A DNA stretch of 64,000 nt from the NCBI RefSeq assembly GCF_002078875.1, contig NC_034411.1:5111180-5175179 (forward strand), written 5' to 3'. A program made the translations under genes and the position numbers. The notes beneath the pieces are model-generated. The model was not told the origin of the DNA. It searched no databases and worked only from the letters and a program-made list of their open reading frames with translations. Origin of the DNA: Numida meleagris. Taxonomy: Eukaryota; Chordata; Aves; Galliformes; Numididae. Below are positions 35,540 to 46,000 of the stretch, piece after piece (positions within the stretch are counted from its first letter, which is position 1; each line of letters begins with the position of its first letter).

Positions 35540-36094
35540 CATAGGTTGCTCTGACTGTAATGTCTCATGTTTATTTCCATGGATACTTCAACAAATACAA
35601 AGAGCACAATAACACTATTTGATAGAGCAAATCCTCAGCTGCGAAGCACTGGTTTTCAACATAGTCACCACTATTAGCTGTGCATTTTCACCAGCAATGA
35701 GCAAGAGCCTGCATGCTGCACTCATACAAATCTGCACCAGTGGAGGTGACCACTCTCCCTGTCACCACTGCTGAATGCAGCACCCACCCCTCACTGTGCT
35801 CACATCCACTGGTTGGTCTCCGTAATTGTTCAGTAAGCATCAATGAATGTTAATAGATGTGATTGTTTCTGCATGGAGCAATTTGATGACACATCTTTGT
35901 TTCATATGCACTTATTGTCTGTCAGATGCCGTTCTATCAGAGTACTGCTCTGCTGCCACCTGTCACACGGCAACAACACGTATCAGGATATTGGTGGGAA
36001 GGTTCGACTTCTACCGCTGTACCATCAACATCTGCTTCTGATGTTGCGGGCTGGCACAGTGATATATGAGGCATTACTTTTGGAGCAGCCCTCA
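35540..36094 (-). mobile_element. Non-autonomous mariner (Galluhop/Mariner1_GG type), copy 2
   Basis: Flanked by TA on both sides. The left end is CATAGGTTGCTCTG and the right end is TACTTTTGGAGCAGCCCTCA, which are inverted-repeat partners. Read on the minus strand, it has the same truncated transposase as the other copies: the start codon is mutated to ACG (ACG GCA TCT GAC), and the C-terminal part reads MQALAHCW, stop, KCTANSGDYVE. The 555-bp length is close to what I take as the full length of the deletion derivative. Confidence 0.88.
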
Positions 36095-39024
36095 TATATC
36101 AATCATGTTTCACTTCAGGACTTCCCCTTTAGAAGCTGTTGATGTTCATGACAGCTGCTGCTGCTTGGTCCTGCTCCTGGTGGTGACTGCAGCTTGTCCT
36201 CGGGTGTTATGGCCAAGGCACATGGTAAATTTAAGAATGCTGAACCCAATCGCCTGCTGCACTGCTGACTTGAATTCATCCTGCTAACTATCAGTGTTTT
36301 ATTAAAAACAACAGCTGCTGGTGCTGTTCATTTATTGCACCATTCCATTGGTATGTGGTTCCTTCATTTATAGTTCTGTTGTTCTTTTTTGAAAGGGAAT
36401 GGGGGGCTGTTTTACCCTTTTGTCATGAATGTGGCCCAAGGAGCAGTTGTTTTTCGGTAGGCCTAACGCAAAATTTTCATCCATATTTGAAGACGACCAG
36501 AGACAAAAGAAAAAGCTTGTGAAAGTATTTTCTCTGCCCGGCCTGAGAATGATTGTCTGATTTTTTGATAACTGCTTAAGTCTAAGAAAGCAACCTGAGA
36601 TGAATGCTTTTCTGCATGGCTTCTTTCTCCTACCACCTGCCATAAATTCTGGGGTAGGTGTCACTGGGACTCCAGGGATAGTTAGCATGTTTCAGCTAGA
36701 TAGGGGAGCTCGCAGAGCCATTCCAGAGTGGTCATGGCGCTCAGAGTTGATTCCAACTGTGAAACCTGCTTGTTCGCCCTTTATATCTGAGAACCCAGAC
36801 CAAAAGGAGCTCTGCTGTAGCCACACCACCTGAGCTATGTCACCTGGATGTGTTAGTGCGATTTATCATCCTCCCTTTCCATTGCAGTGCAGCTGTACTT
36901 AAAGTAAATGAGACCATTTTTCTCCATTATCTCCTTGTTAAGAAAACCAGCCCTTGCATTTTTCCTGAGTGTAGGACTTCTTTGGGTAAATATACAACGC
37001 ATCACTTTACACAGTGACATTCTGCTGGATTCCTTGTACGTAGCCCTGCCAGAGGAGGGAGAGCTGAGATGGTTTACAAAAGAAATGTGTGCACCTTGCA
37101 TGTCTTTATGAGGTAGCTTGGAGAGAATAATTGAGTGCTACACAGGTGTTGGGGAGGTTTTAGTTAAATGATAGGCTCTAAAAATGGCTGTGGAGTATAA
37201 AATACAATGTTAAATTCTCACTAGTACTTAAATAACAACCTGGACTTAACGAAGATGTTTCCAGCCAAATAAAACATTGGGTACTTTGAGCAGACTTTGT
37301 TAGTTAAAGGTAACTCCCTTGTCCTTCTTCTGGCTTGCGGATAGTGCATATTTCAGCTGTACATTGAAAGCAGAATAGCGAGCAGGCAGAAATACTCGGC
37401 AGTGGATGCAACATAAGCCTCGTTCGGGAAGAGCCTAAAAAGTTGAGTTTGGAAGGCCCAAGGCAAGTCTCAAATGGTATGAATACTTGTGGAGGGTTGA
37501 TTGCAAGCAGATGCTTAGCTTTTCTGAGGTACAGTGGGATGTGTGGCCTGTGCTGGGGAGGCTGAAGACTTCCTAGAAGCTAATTTGATGCATTGTCTGT
37601 GTGACAGTTCCGTGTATTGTTGTGGGCACGCAGGTGGTGATGTTTAATTAAACTGTCCGTGGGAAAGAGCTGCTGGGTGCTGCTTGTTTGTGCCTGCGTT
37701 ATTTTCAACTTGGAATGTGCTGGGAGTGAGTTGGTAGTGAGGTTGTCGCCGTGCTTGAGTTGTTTCCATGTCTTGTCTTAAAGTGTGCTGGTCTGCAAAA
37801 GAGGTTGGATTTGGTTACAGAGAAATGGCTGCTGACCATGATTAAGTGCTTCTCTGATAATTAGTAAGCACTAGTGGTGCTGTTAATATCCTAAAGTCTT
37901 GCTATTAGTAGAAGGAACTGTTTTGTATTGAAGAAAAAATATGTTAATGTGTGTCCAGGCCTTTTCATCAAAGAGGTCATTGGAAACCTGTACCTCTGAA
38001 CTGCTAGTTGTCTTGAACTCTCTTTATTTTACTTTGGGAGGTCCAGGAAATCCTCATGCAAATCCTGTGGGTTCTGTGGGCGTCAAGGAAAGCACTGTCC
38101 TGCATGAATTAGACTGAGGGCCGGTGAGCTAAATTCGTGTCAAATTGCAGTTAATTCTGGAGTAAGAATGGATTTTCATTGGTAAGATTTCTAATGCATG
38201 AAATCTGTAGGGAAAATGTAGGCATGTGGTGAGTCAGTTTGCTATTATTTCCTAGCTTCTTCTAGCATGTTTCTAGTGTGTTAAGGTCCTTCAGAATACA
38301 TTGTTCTGATATATCGTATAAATAAATCAAACCCCTTTTATGTGGCAGGCTCTCTTAATGGTGAAGAGCAGGCTTGCAGCTATACACTAACCTCTTCTGA
38401 GATACTATCAGGAGAAAGTAAAACCTTTCAAGGGCTCTTGAATACAAAGGAAATGTTTGTTTTTACAGAAACAAAAAATATGAAATTGCTTGACTGACTT
38501 CCAAATTGACTGATGGTATGTGTGGTTTTTCCCAGTCCCTGTGGATGAAAAATTTGGACTATGTCGAAGTGATTGGAATTGAGCTCCCATGTTGTGTGTC
38601 TGGAGTAAATCTTTTGAGTGTGAATGGAAACTCTCTCAACAAAATGTCTTCAGTTGGCATAATGACAGCAATCAATAATTAATTAATGAATCAAATCACA
38701 GATTGGAGAAGGAAAAGCTCTGTAAACGTTCTGGTACATCACGCATCACCAACTTAATGTCAGAAAACAGCATCAGTGAAAGTGATCAGAGTTGAGTCAG
38801 TGTTCCGTGGTTATAAAAAAAAAAAGCATCAAAATCTGAAGTTTCTGCAAAAAGATTTCTGAGGTATTTTATACATTTTTATTTTGAATGTGACAGAAAC
38901 CATCATGTACTTGGGGTTTCACTGCAGAAGTGCTCAGCTGTTGCTGCGAGCCATTTAACTGTGCTTATTGCAGCTGAGGGTCCTCACTTCCAATCAGTTC
39001 AGTGTAACAAAAATGATTAAAGGC
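36095..39024. other. Intronic sequence, nothing recognised
   Basis: No exon or repeat family was recognised; chance frames stay at or below 106 codons. Confidence 0.4.
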
Positions 39025-39615
39025 TTAAGGAAAGTAATAATTTAAAAGACAAAAATGCTGGTATAGTTTGAAATCTAATAGGCAATTTTTGCCGTAAGCA
39101 GCAATGATAGACAAAGCCACAGTAGTGAAGGACTTGCTAATAATTAGATATGTACTGAGGGCAAATGCAGGAATAATTCTGCCGTAGCTGCCGTGATACT
39201 CAGTCTGCAGAGAAGAGTTGGACTCAGATTCCAGAGCCATAAACTGCAGCACGTAATACAGAGCGCACAAGAGAGCCAGGACTGACTTTGTTTGCTTTAT
39301 TTTGCTTGCCTTAACTTTTAACATTAAGGTTTTAATGTTTTTCCTTACTGAAATAGCATATGTTTTTGGATGACACACCAGTGTGTGAGAGCTTCGTGGA
39401 GGAAACATGGTCTTGGTGTCCTGCATCACTGAGAGAGTGCAAAAGCCTTGGCACACTGAGCTTGGGAGGGCAGTCCTGTAGTAAGGTCCAGCATGGAAAA
39501 AGCCAAGCATAATGGGATAGAAACTCAAGTCGAAAGGGGCTCTGTTTATGATATCACTGGTACACCAGAAGGAGTGAAAGATAAGGCAATAGAAAGAAAA
39601 TATTAGGTTATCAGA
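39025..39615 (-). other. 196-codon open frame, unknown, possibly chance
   Basis: On the minus strand a frame stays open from just after a TAA at 39616-39618 to a TAA at 39025-39027. The first ATG is at 39510, giving 161 codons. The product has two hydrophobic stretches: SVLALLCALYYVLQFMAL, about residues 82-99 counted from 39528, and a longer one rich in I, A and L at about residues 118-145. Between and before these it is basic (KVKASKIKQTK). This loosely recalls the end of a seven-helix receptor, but no diagnostic motif is present and no splice sites or start context support a gene. It is the longest stop-free frame I noted. I do not assign a function. Confidence 0.2.
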
Positions 39616-39775
39616 TTAGCTAAATGATCCGGTTGCAGAAGGTGGTTTGAATTGCAGTGCCTTAGATAGATATCGAGTGTTGGATTTCATTTTTTGTAAT
39701 GCATTCAGGGTAAAACCCAAGTATGGATAGTCCGGGAGAAGCTCTGCAAGGTGAGCTCAAGGTTGCATCCTCTAC

Positions 39776-39831
39776 GAGAAGGGCTGGGCCGAGCAGCTAG
39801 TAGAAGAAAGGCTGAGATGAGCAGCTAGCTA
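39776..39831 (+). repeat. Imperfect two-unit tandem repeat (~28 bp)
   Basis: Two units share 'gaag.R.GCTGRG' followed by 'GAGCAGCTAG'. A third partial start, 'gaagaaaag', follows. It is non-coding. Confidence 0.7.
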
Positions 39832-40990
39832 GAAGAAAAGTGAAGGATCTCCAAAAGGAAAGGGGAAAAAGTCAACTGTGCTTGATCAGGTGAAGATGCT
39901 CACGGTACTAGTTGAACAATTATTTTTCCCTTTGGAAAAGCAGGTGGGCTGGTGTGAACAGAAGTAGGGGACAATAGGGGAGGAGGCACCAGGCATTGTA
40001 GCAGTGGGGATGTTTTCGGGGCTCTGCAGGCTGTGCAGGGGGCCATGATTCACTTACCTCCCCGGATAACACATGGCTGGTTGGGAAACAGGTACTGCTG
40101 AATCCTGATTTCTCACTTTCCAGCTGTTACTGAACTGGTGTGGGCTGGAGGAGTTGGCAAGTCTGCAGGGACGTGTGTAAAAATAGTAGGGACTGTCAAT
40201 GGGAATCATAACCTGACTCATTAATGCAGCCTTCGTAGCAGTGGGAAGAAAATGGTAACTTTTTGCTGGTACAGCCGGCATCGGTAATTAGCCATGTTGT
40301 CACGCTGTCAGTGCTGTACCAGTATTCTTATCGTAGCTACAGATGAGTTATTCTTAGGCAGCTCGTTGTCCCCTGCTAGAAACTTGCACTTTGGCCCATG
40401 TGGAGATGTGAAATGAAGCAGTGAGGAGAAAATCCTAGACTTCTCCAAAGAGCTGTATAGGAAAAGCCTGAGCTGATGGGACGGCACACACTGAGGATCA
40501 AGTGGTGCGTGCTGCGAGCGCCAGGCTGTTCCTTCCAGCACAAACACTTCGCCAAGTGCTGCTCGTGCAAACCTGGCACTGCCCATGGTACTGGGCACGG
40601 CCAACCTCAGCTCCCAGGCCGTGGGCTGGCATGCTCAGCTCACTCCTCAGCCTGCTCCTGGGGCCCACAGAGCTCTCCCTGCTGCTTCGTGGGGAAAACG
40701 TTTCCTGCCACCTCATTCTCCTGCTGCCCTTATAACCAACACAGAAGGCTGAACAAGAGATCACAGATGCCTTAGGAGTGTTTTATTGTAAGATGCTTTA
40801 GTGTATCTTCCGTGCTTTCTCAACAGACACAGATTACCATGCTTTTGTTGTTGCTGTTATATAGATAGTGTTAAAAACTGTGATAGTTTTGAGAAGTCTT
40901 AATGCTACCGATGTCAAGGTAATGTGAGCAGTAGCTTAGCCTAAAGGATTTTTAATTAGGGTTGCTGATTTTCTTTTTACGTTGTTACCC
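39832..40990. other. Intronic sequence with a GC-rich patch
   Basis: A GC-rich patch at about 40470-40735 gives overlapping open frames in several phases, a sign of composition rather than coding. No known repeat was recognised. Confidence 0.4.
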
Positions 40991-41480
40991 AGATAAACTG
41001 AACAAATGGAGAAAGTCTAATTGATTTACCGTGCTCAATTTATCTGAATGCTTTTGATAACATTTGACATCATTTTATTCAACTTGATGGAGAAAGGAGA
41101 GCGATGGAATGTTTTGTTCTTCCCGCTGTGTTATTTTTGGTAAGTGTCTGGGGTGCATTTAGATAAACTGCAGAGCTAAGTCTGAACAAGAAAGACCTAA
41201 ATATCCAGTGAATTACTCCTATTTGCATTGAGAAATTAACTGTAATTAGCATTCACGTTTTAATGATATTGTATTTGTGAAGCTGATAAGACCTCTGGGA
41301 GCATGGTTGCAAGGAACTTCTATTGTTTACTATATGCAAATCTATCCACTTAGCTTTAATTAGAGGTTGAAACCTGGAGCAATTATCAGCGGTTGCTTTA
41401 GTATTAATGAGCTTGACAGAGCTGTCCATCATGTTGTTTTATATGATTGAGAATTATAATATGGAATCCCAGTTGGTTCA
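40991..41480. promoter_or_regulatory. Candidate conserved non-coding element (TAAT-rich)
   Basis: The block is dense in TAATT, TTTAAT, ATTTGCAT/ATGCAAAT and GATAAACTG words; ATATGCAAAT at 41332-41341 matches the POU octamer core. It has few CpGs and no repeat signature. Inferred from texture only. Confidence 0.35.
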
Positions 41481-42450
41481 CTGTTCAAAGAGCTTGCAGC
41501 CTTCGTTGAACGCACAACTATTTCATTTAGTGTGCTATGCGTTTTCTTAGCTCCAGTCATCGGAGAGACTGAAATCCTTATAAATTTCTATAGCTGCTAT
41601 TTTTGGCCTTATGATGGGAGATTATGTGAGAGAATTTCTTTTAAAGCTTACATCGCCAATGAAATTTATAAAATAAATGTTCAAAGAGCGGTTATATGGT
41701 TGCAATATAAAATTTGGTTGCTTGACGTCTGAATAATATAGTTTACAATGAGTGTTGCCTGATGAATTTCCTCACAAAATTAGCTGACGTCTCTTCCTAT
41801 GTAATGGCTCTGGAGTGTTTCCATTCATCCGCTGTTTTTAGCAAGGGACAACAAGAGAGATGTAAGGAAAGGAGAGAAAAAGCATATAATGCCTAGCCCC
41901 GTAAGTGGTTTTATTTCACGCTCACGGTAATGGAAGCACTAAGCCTGGTTACTTCTGTTGAGGCTCTTTTATGTTCTTTGGAAGAAGCAGCTTTTGTGTC
42001 AAAGAAATAAAAAATTTCCATGGAAGATCTATATAGAGGGGAAAAAAAGTTAGAAAATGTCACTTGATGTTAGTACTCAGTGAATACTGTGTAAAGCTTT
42101 CTATTTTTGGACTTCTTTGTGGAATTATTCTCCCTTTCTCAGGCCGTTGGAGGATTAGAATAGCTACAAAGATATATAAACAAAATAGTTGCTTTATATT
42201 TGTGTGGGTTTATTGCAGTTTGGGCAGCACAATATTATTGCCAAGTCTTAAGCTCTGGCAGGTAAAGCTGAAAGGAAGGGGCTGCTGGCAGTGTTGGCAT
42301 CTCTCAACGTTCCGTAGGACGTGAGGAACTTGACTGCACTGTGCAGTAGCGGGTGCCATCAACACTACATTGCTCTGGGCATGAAAGCTGCGTTGGTCAT
42401 GTGTGAGTGTACCGGGGTGTGGTGCTCCAGCAGGGATAGGATGATGGGAC
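41481..42450. other. Intronic sequence, nothing recognised
   Basis: AT-rich up to about 42200, then increasing GC towards the nested CR1 pair. The stretch at about 42260-42450 may be decayed CR1 body, but no block could be matched. Confidence 0.4.
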
Positions 42451-42500
42451 TTTTCCCTGGAGGTGTTCAAGAGCTGTGGAGATGTGGCACTGAGGAACAT
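42451..42500 (+). mobile_element. Older CR1 LINE, left part, split by a younger CR1
   Basis: 'ttccctggaggtgttcaaga' leading to 'gatgtggcactgagg' is the CR1 region upstream of the terminal block. It stops at AACAT (42496-42500), where the inner CR1 begins. Its continuation resumes at 42958. Confidence 0.8.
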
Positions 42501-42952
42501 TAGGAGGCCCACCAAGATGATGAGAGGGCTGGAGCACTTCTCCTGTGAAGAAAGATTGAGGAAAATGGGCTTGTTTAGCTTGGAGAAGAGAAGGCTCTGG
42601 GGAGACCTCATTGTGGCCTTCCAGTACTTGAAGGGAGCGTATCACCAAGAGGGGGAATGACTGTTTCCATGGGTGGATAGTGATAGCACAAGGAAAATGG
42701 TTTTAAACTAAGACGGGAGATTTAGGTTAGATATTAGGAGGAAGGTTTTCACTTAAAGGGTGGTGACGCACTCGAACAGGTTGCCCAAGGAGGTTGTGGG
42801 TGCCTCATCCCTGGAGGCATTCAAGGCCAGGCTGGATGTGGCTCTGGGCAGCCTGGTCTAGTGGTTGGCGACCCTGCCCATGGCAGGGGGGTTGAAACTC
42901 GATGATGGTTATGGTCCTTTTCAACCCGGGCCATTCTATGATTCTCTATAGC
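42501..42952 (+). mobile_element. Younger CR1 LINE 3' end inserted into an older CR1
   Basis: A well-preserved ~450-bp CR1 tail: 'gagggctggagcacttctcc', 'gcttggagaagagaaggctc', 'ggggagacctcattgtggcc', 'ttccagtacttgaaggga', 'ttaggttagatattaggagg', 'aggttgcccaaggaggttgt', 'ggccaggctggatgtggc', then 'caacccgggccattctatga' and a partial second octamer. It is a close match to the CR1-C/F-like consensus as I recall it and the best-preserved repeat in the window. It is non-coding. Confidence 0.93.
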
Positions 42953-43022
42953 AACATGATTGGTGGGGATGGGTTGGTGTTTGGACTTGGTGTTCTGGAT
43001 CTTTCCAACCTTAATGACTCTG
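42953..43022 (+). mobile_element. Older CR1 LINE, right part
   Basis: 'gattggtggggatgggttgg', 'tttggacttgg' and 'ctttccaaccttaatgactc' complete the CR1 terminus begun at 42451-42500. AACAT (42953-42957) repeats the five bases before the insertion, consistent with a short target duplication. Confidence 0.85.
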
Positions 43023-46000
43023 GGAAGGTGAGCTCTGGGGGCCTTGACAGCAAGAGGGGAGATGTCTTTCTGGGGGCCCTGCCACTGGGACCGGAGCTTG
43101 GCTCCTGATGTGGTGGGCAGTGTCCTTGCAGCTGGGCCCACCTCCTGCTGTGGGTTGGGATGACCTCGTGTCCCTGCGCTGCAGAGAGCTGTTGCCACTG
43201 GCTAGGCAGTGCTGCCCAGTCAAGTGTGAGGAGCTGGAAGGATAACACTGAAAAGCAAGCCTTGTTTCTCACTCGGAGGACAGCTATAGAAAGTTTTAAA
43301 AGGCTAAATAACAATGCATGTTCTAGATCAGTATCTTTGACAGCTAAATACTGCAGGGAGAATAACACACCGAGTCTCGCTGTTTGTAATTCAAACTAAG
43401 CCAGCTTTAGTTAGGTGGAGCAGAGCTATGAATCAGATATGCAGCACCAGCACCAATTTATTCCTTCAGGAAAACCCAGCCTGTAAGCCATGCGCTTTTT
43501 AGTGAAACCATGTTTTTTAATTTATTTTCTAGGTGAGCAGAGTGAGGTTAAGGGACTAACACTCTATCATGTAGGCAATCAATTGGTTTTATTCTATTGG
43601 TTTGCTGTGCAATTGCGTTGTGTTGAAAGTGTGTCATACAGTGATATTTGCAGTTATTTCATCTTCAGGGAAAGGCTAGGTGGGCATTATCAAGTTAGTA
43701 ATCAGGTTGGATGATTAGAAGCTGTTAATTACTGTCTCTCTCTACCTATCACCTCTCCCCTTGTGGTCTGTGAGTCACTGCCCAGCTGCCCGTGGTGGGG
43801 CCAGCTTTGGCTGGTCTGTATGATGGTATGTAATGGTGATCTATAATTCACGTAGTGCTGGTAATTTGATTTAAGCAACAGACCACACAGACTGCTAAAG
43901 GGTAGAAGGCAGCAAATAAGTTGCCTTCACGTGTCTTGTTTGAGCCGTCCTTTGTCAGTTTATTATTAGCGTGAAAATAGGATCTGCTTTGCCCCCCTGC
44001 TCTCAAGCATAAGAGGAAATTCAGAAATTGCTGCATATGTTGCTGTATTCATGCTTTGCATTCTGTTAACTGTATTATAATAGCATATGCATTTTTCCTA
44101 CGTAAATGACACACAGAGATCATTCTTCAAAGGCTTTTTTTCCCCATGCTTTTCAGCAAAGAATCTGTGATTTAGTCTGGCCCTAATTCACTCAGAAGGT
44201 TATGTGTGGTTAGGAGGAGAGACTACTCTGTCATATTTTTAGATACTGCGAAGCTTTTTAACTGTCTTTGGCATGCTGACCATTTAACGTTTATTATATA
44301 TCAACTTTTGTGTAGCAGATCTTATAGTAATACATATTTAACAGTTATTGTCTTTATGGCTCCTCTTAGTCATTATGTTTATAAAGATAAAAGACCCATA
44401 AATTGCCAGTGAGTCAAAACTGATGTTAAGCTATATTTACACATCTAGTCAGGCAGTGTTTCTGTTGTTGTTTAGGGCTCTTGAGCTTGTTAATGTCCCA
44501 TTACTCTTTTATATTTACAGCCATTCATCAGCAGCAGCTTTGTTAGAATTTTGCAAATACGTGGCACGGTTAACATTTCTTAAAGCCCTTCACTGGCAGC
44601 GTTCTTTGCTGGCGTGTGGTTTGTTTTCGTGTTTGACCTGTTTGATTTCTGCTTGTCAAGTCCGGGTGGCAGGAACCTGGGAGGAGGGAGGTTTGAGTGT
44701 TTGGTATAATATGTTTTATTTTATTTGGAAATTGTACATGAGCTTAGCGTTAACATTTCCGTTAGGAAAGATTTCGCCCTCTCCCTGGTGAGATACAAAC
44801 CCTGTCAACCAGTAAGCATGCTGAACATACCAGATAAAGCTTGGAGGTAGGGACTATGTTTGCTAGGGGCCCAGAGGAATTGTGGAAGGTGATGTTTGTC
44901 ATGGATTTAACGCTTTGGATTGATTACATCAAATCTCATCTGCGCTTGCCTAAGTGGTAGCTTTGATAAGTTCCATAGCAAACAGCCCGAGGTCATTGTG
45001 ACTTGTTCTTGCGTGTCACTTCCAGTGAGGACGATCACATCGAGGCACGTGTTTGTTATTTAGCAGAGAGTGAGAGGGAGATGGGACCATGTTGGCTGCT
45101 TTAGAGCAGCTTTCATCTTCTTTCCCACTCCCTAACAACAGTGCACAGTGGTAATTACCGTTCATTTTAAAACATATTAGAGAGGTAGGGTAAGAAGTGA
45201 AAAGGGAATTTTGAGTAATTTTCAGTGCCGATGAATGCATTATTAACTCCAGTGATTTTGCAGATGCTATTTCTGCCAGATGAGCCTGAATGAGCGGTGC
45301 TTGCCAGATCAACTCTTTAAGGAATGCTGTTTTCTGCACTCAACAAGGAGTGGTTCCAGTCAGGTCTACTTGTAAATCCCAACCTGGGAGACTGGGCATT
45401 TGCTGAGGCTGATGGAATGCTATACTATGTTACCCTAGCTCTGGTACCTTTGTCTATAGCAAGACCAAAAATCTGGCTAGAAAACGCCCTGTTTGATTTG
45501 TGCACCCTCGGCTGTCAGTCTGCATCATGGGAGGGCAGTCAGCTTTGCAGAGGTATCCAGGGGAGCACCAGCAGCAACGTTGAGGAAGCTGCGTGCTTTC
45601 TCGAGATCTTACAGCCTGCCCTAGTGTGACTGAGTGGAGTACTTGTTTTCTTTGTCTTATGGTACGTGAAACTTGAGTAAGGGGCTTGCACCGGACTGTG
45701 CCTCCCTTGACATGAAAATATTGCAATATGCCAGCCAGTGTTATAACTTTAAACAGGAAAGGTTTGAACTTCTTAAATAAAAACAAGTTATAAAAATGTT
45801 TCCAACACATAGGTCTGCATCTTTTTTTATTTGAGATTATTTTGACTTTTAGACGAATTCCATGCTTAGTAAAGGTTTTAATGGAATTTCTAAGCTCATA
45901 AATAGTAACACAGCTAAGCGATCATTTTTAATAATCCACTGGCTGTATTGCTTAGCAAGAAAAGTGTACATCTCAAAATGACTTCAGCAGAAAACTAATC

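Noticed and set aside
35843..36142. 99-codon + strand frame in mariner copy 2, similar to one in copy 3
   Set aside because: The similarity arises because both are antisense readings of the same transposon; the transposase is on the minus strand.
39025..39615. Naming the long minus-strand frame as a taste or vomeronasal receptor pseudogene
   Set aside because: Only general hydrophobicity and a basic loop agree. The diagnostic motifs of those families are absent, so no name is given.
40470..40735. GC-rich patch with open frames in several phases as a coding exon
   Set aside because: Simultaneous frames on both strands, no splice signals that preserve one frame, and no family match.
42210..42611. 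133-codon minus-strand frame and neighbours
   Set aside because: Partly antisense to the nested CR1 tails, which are non-coding 3' sequence.
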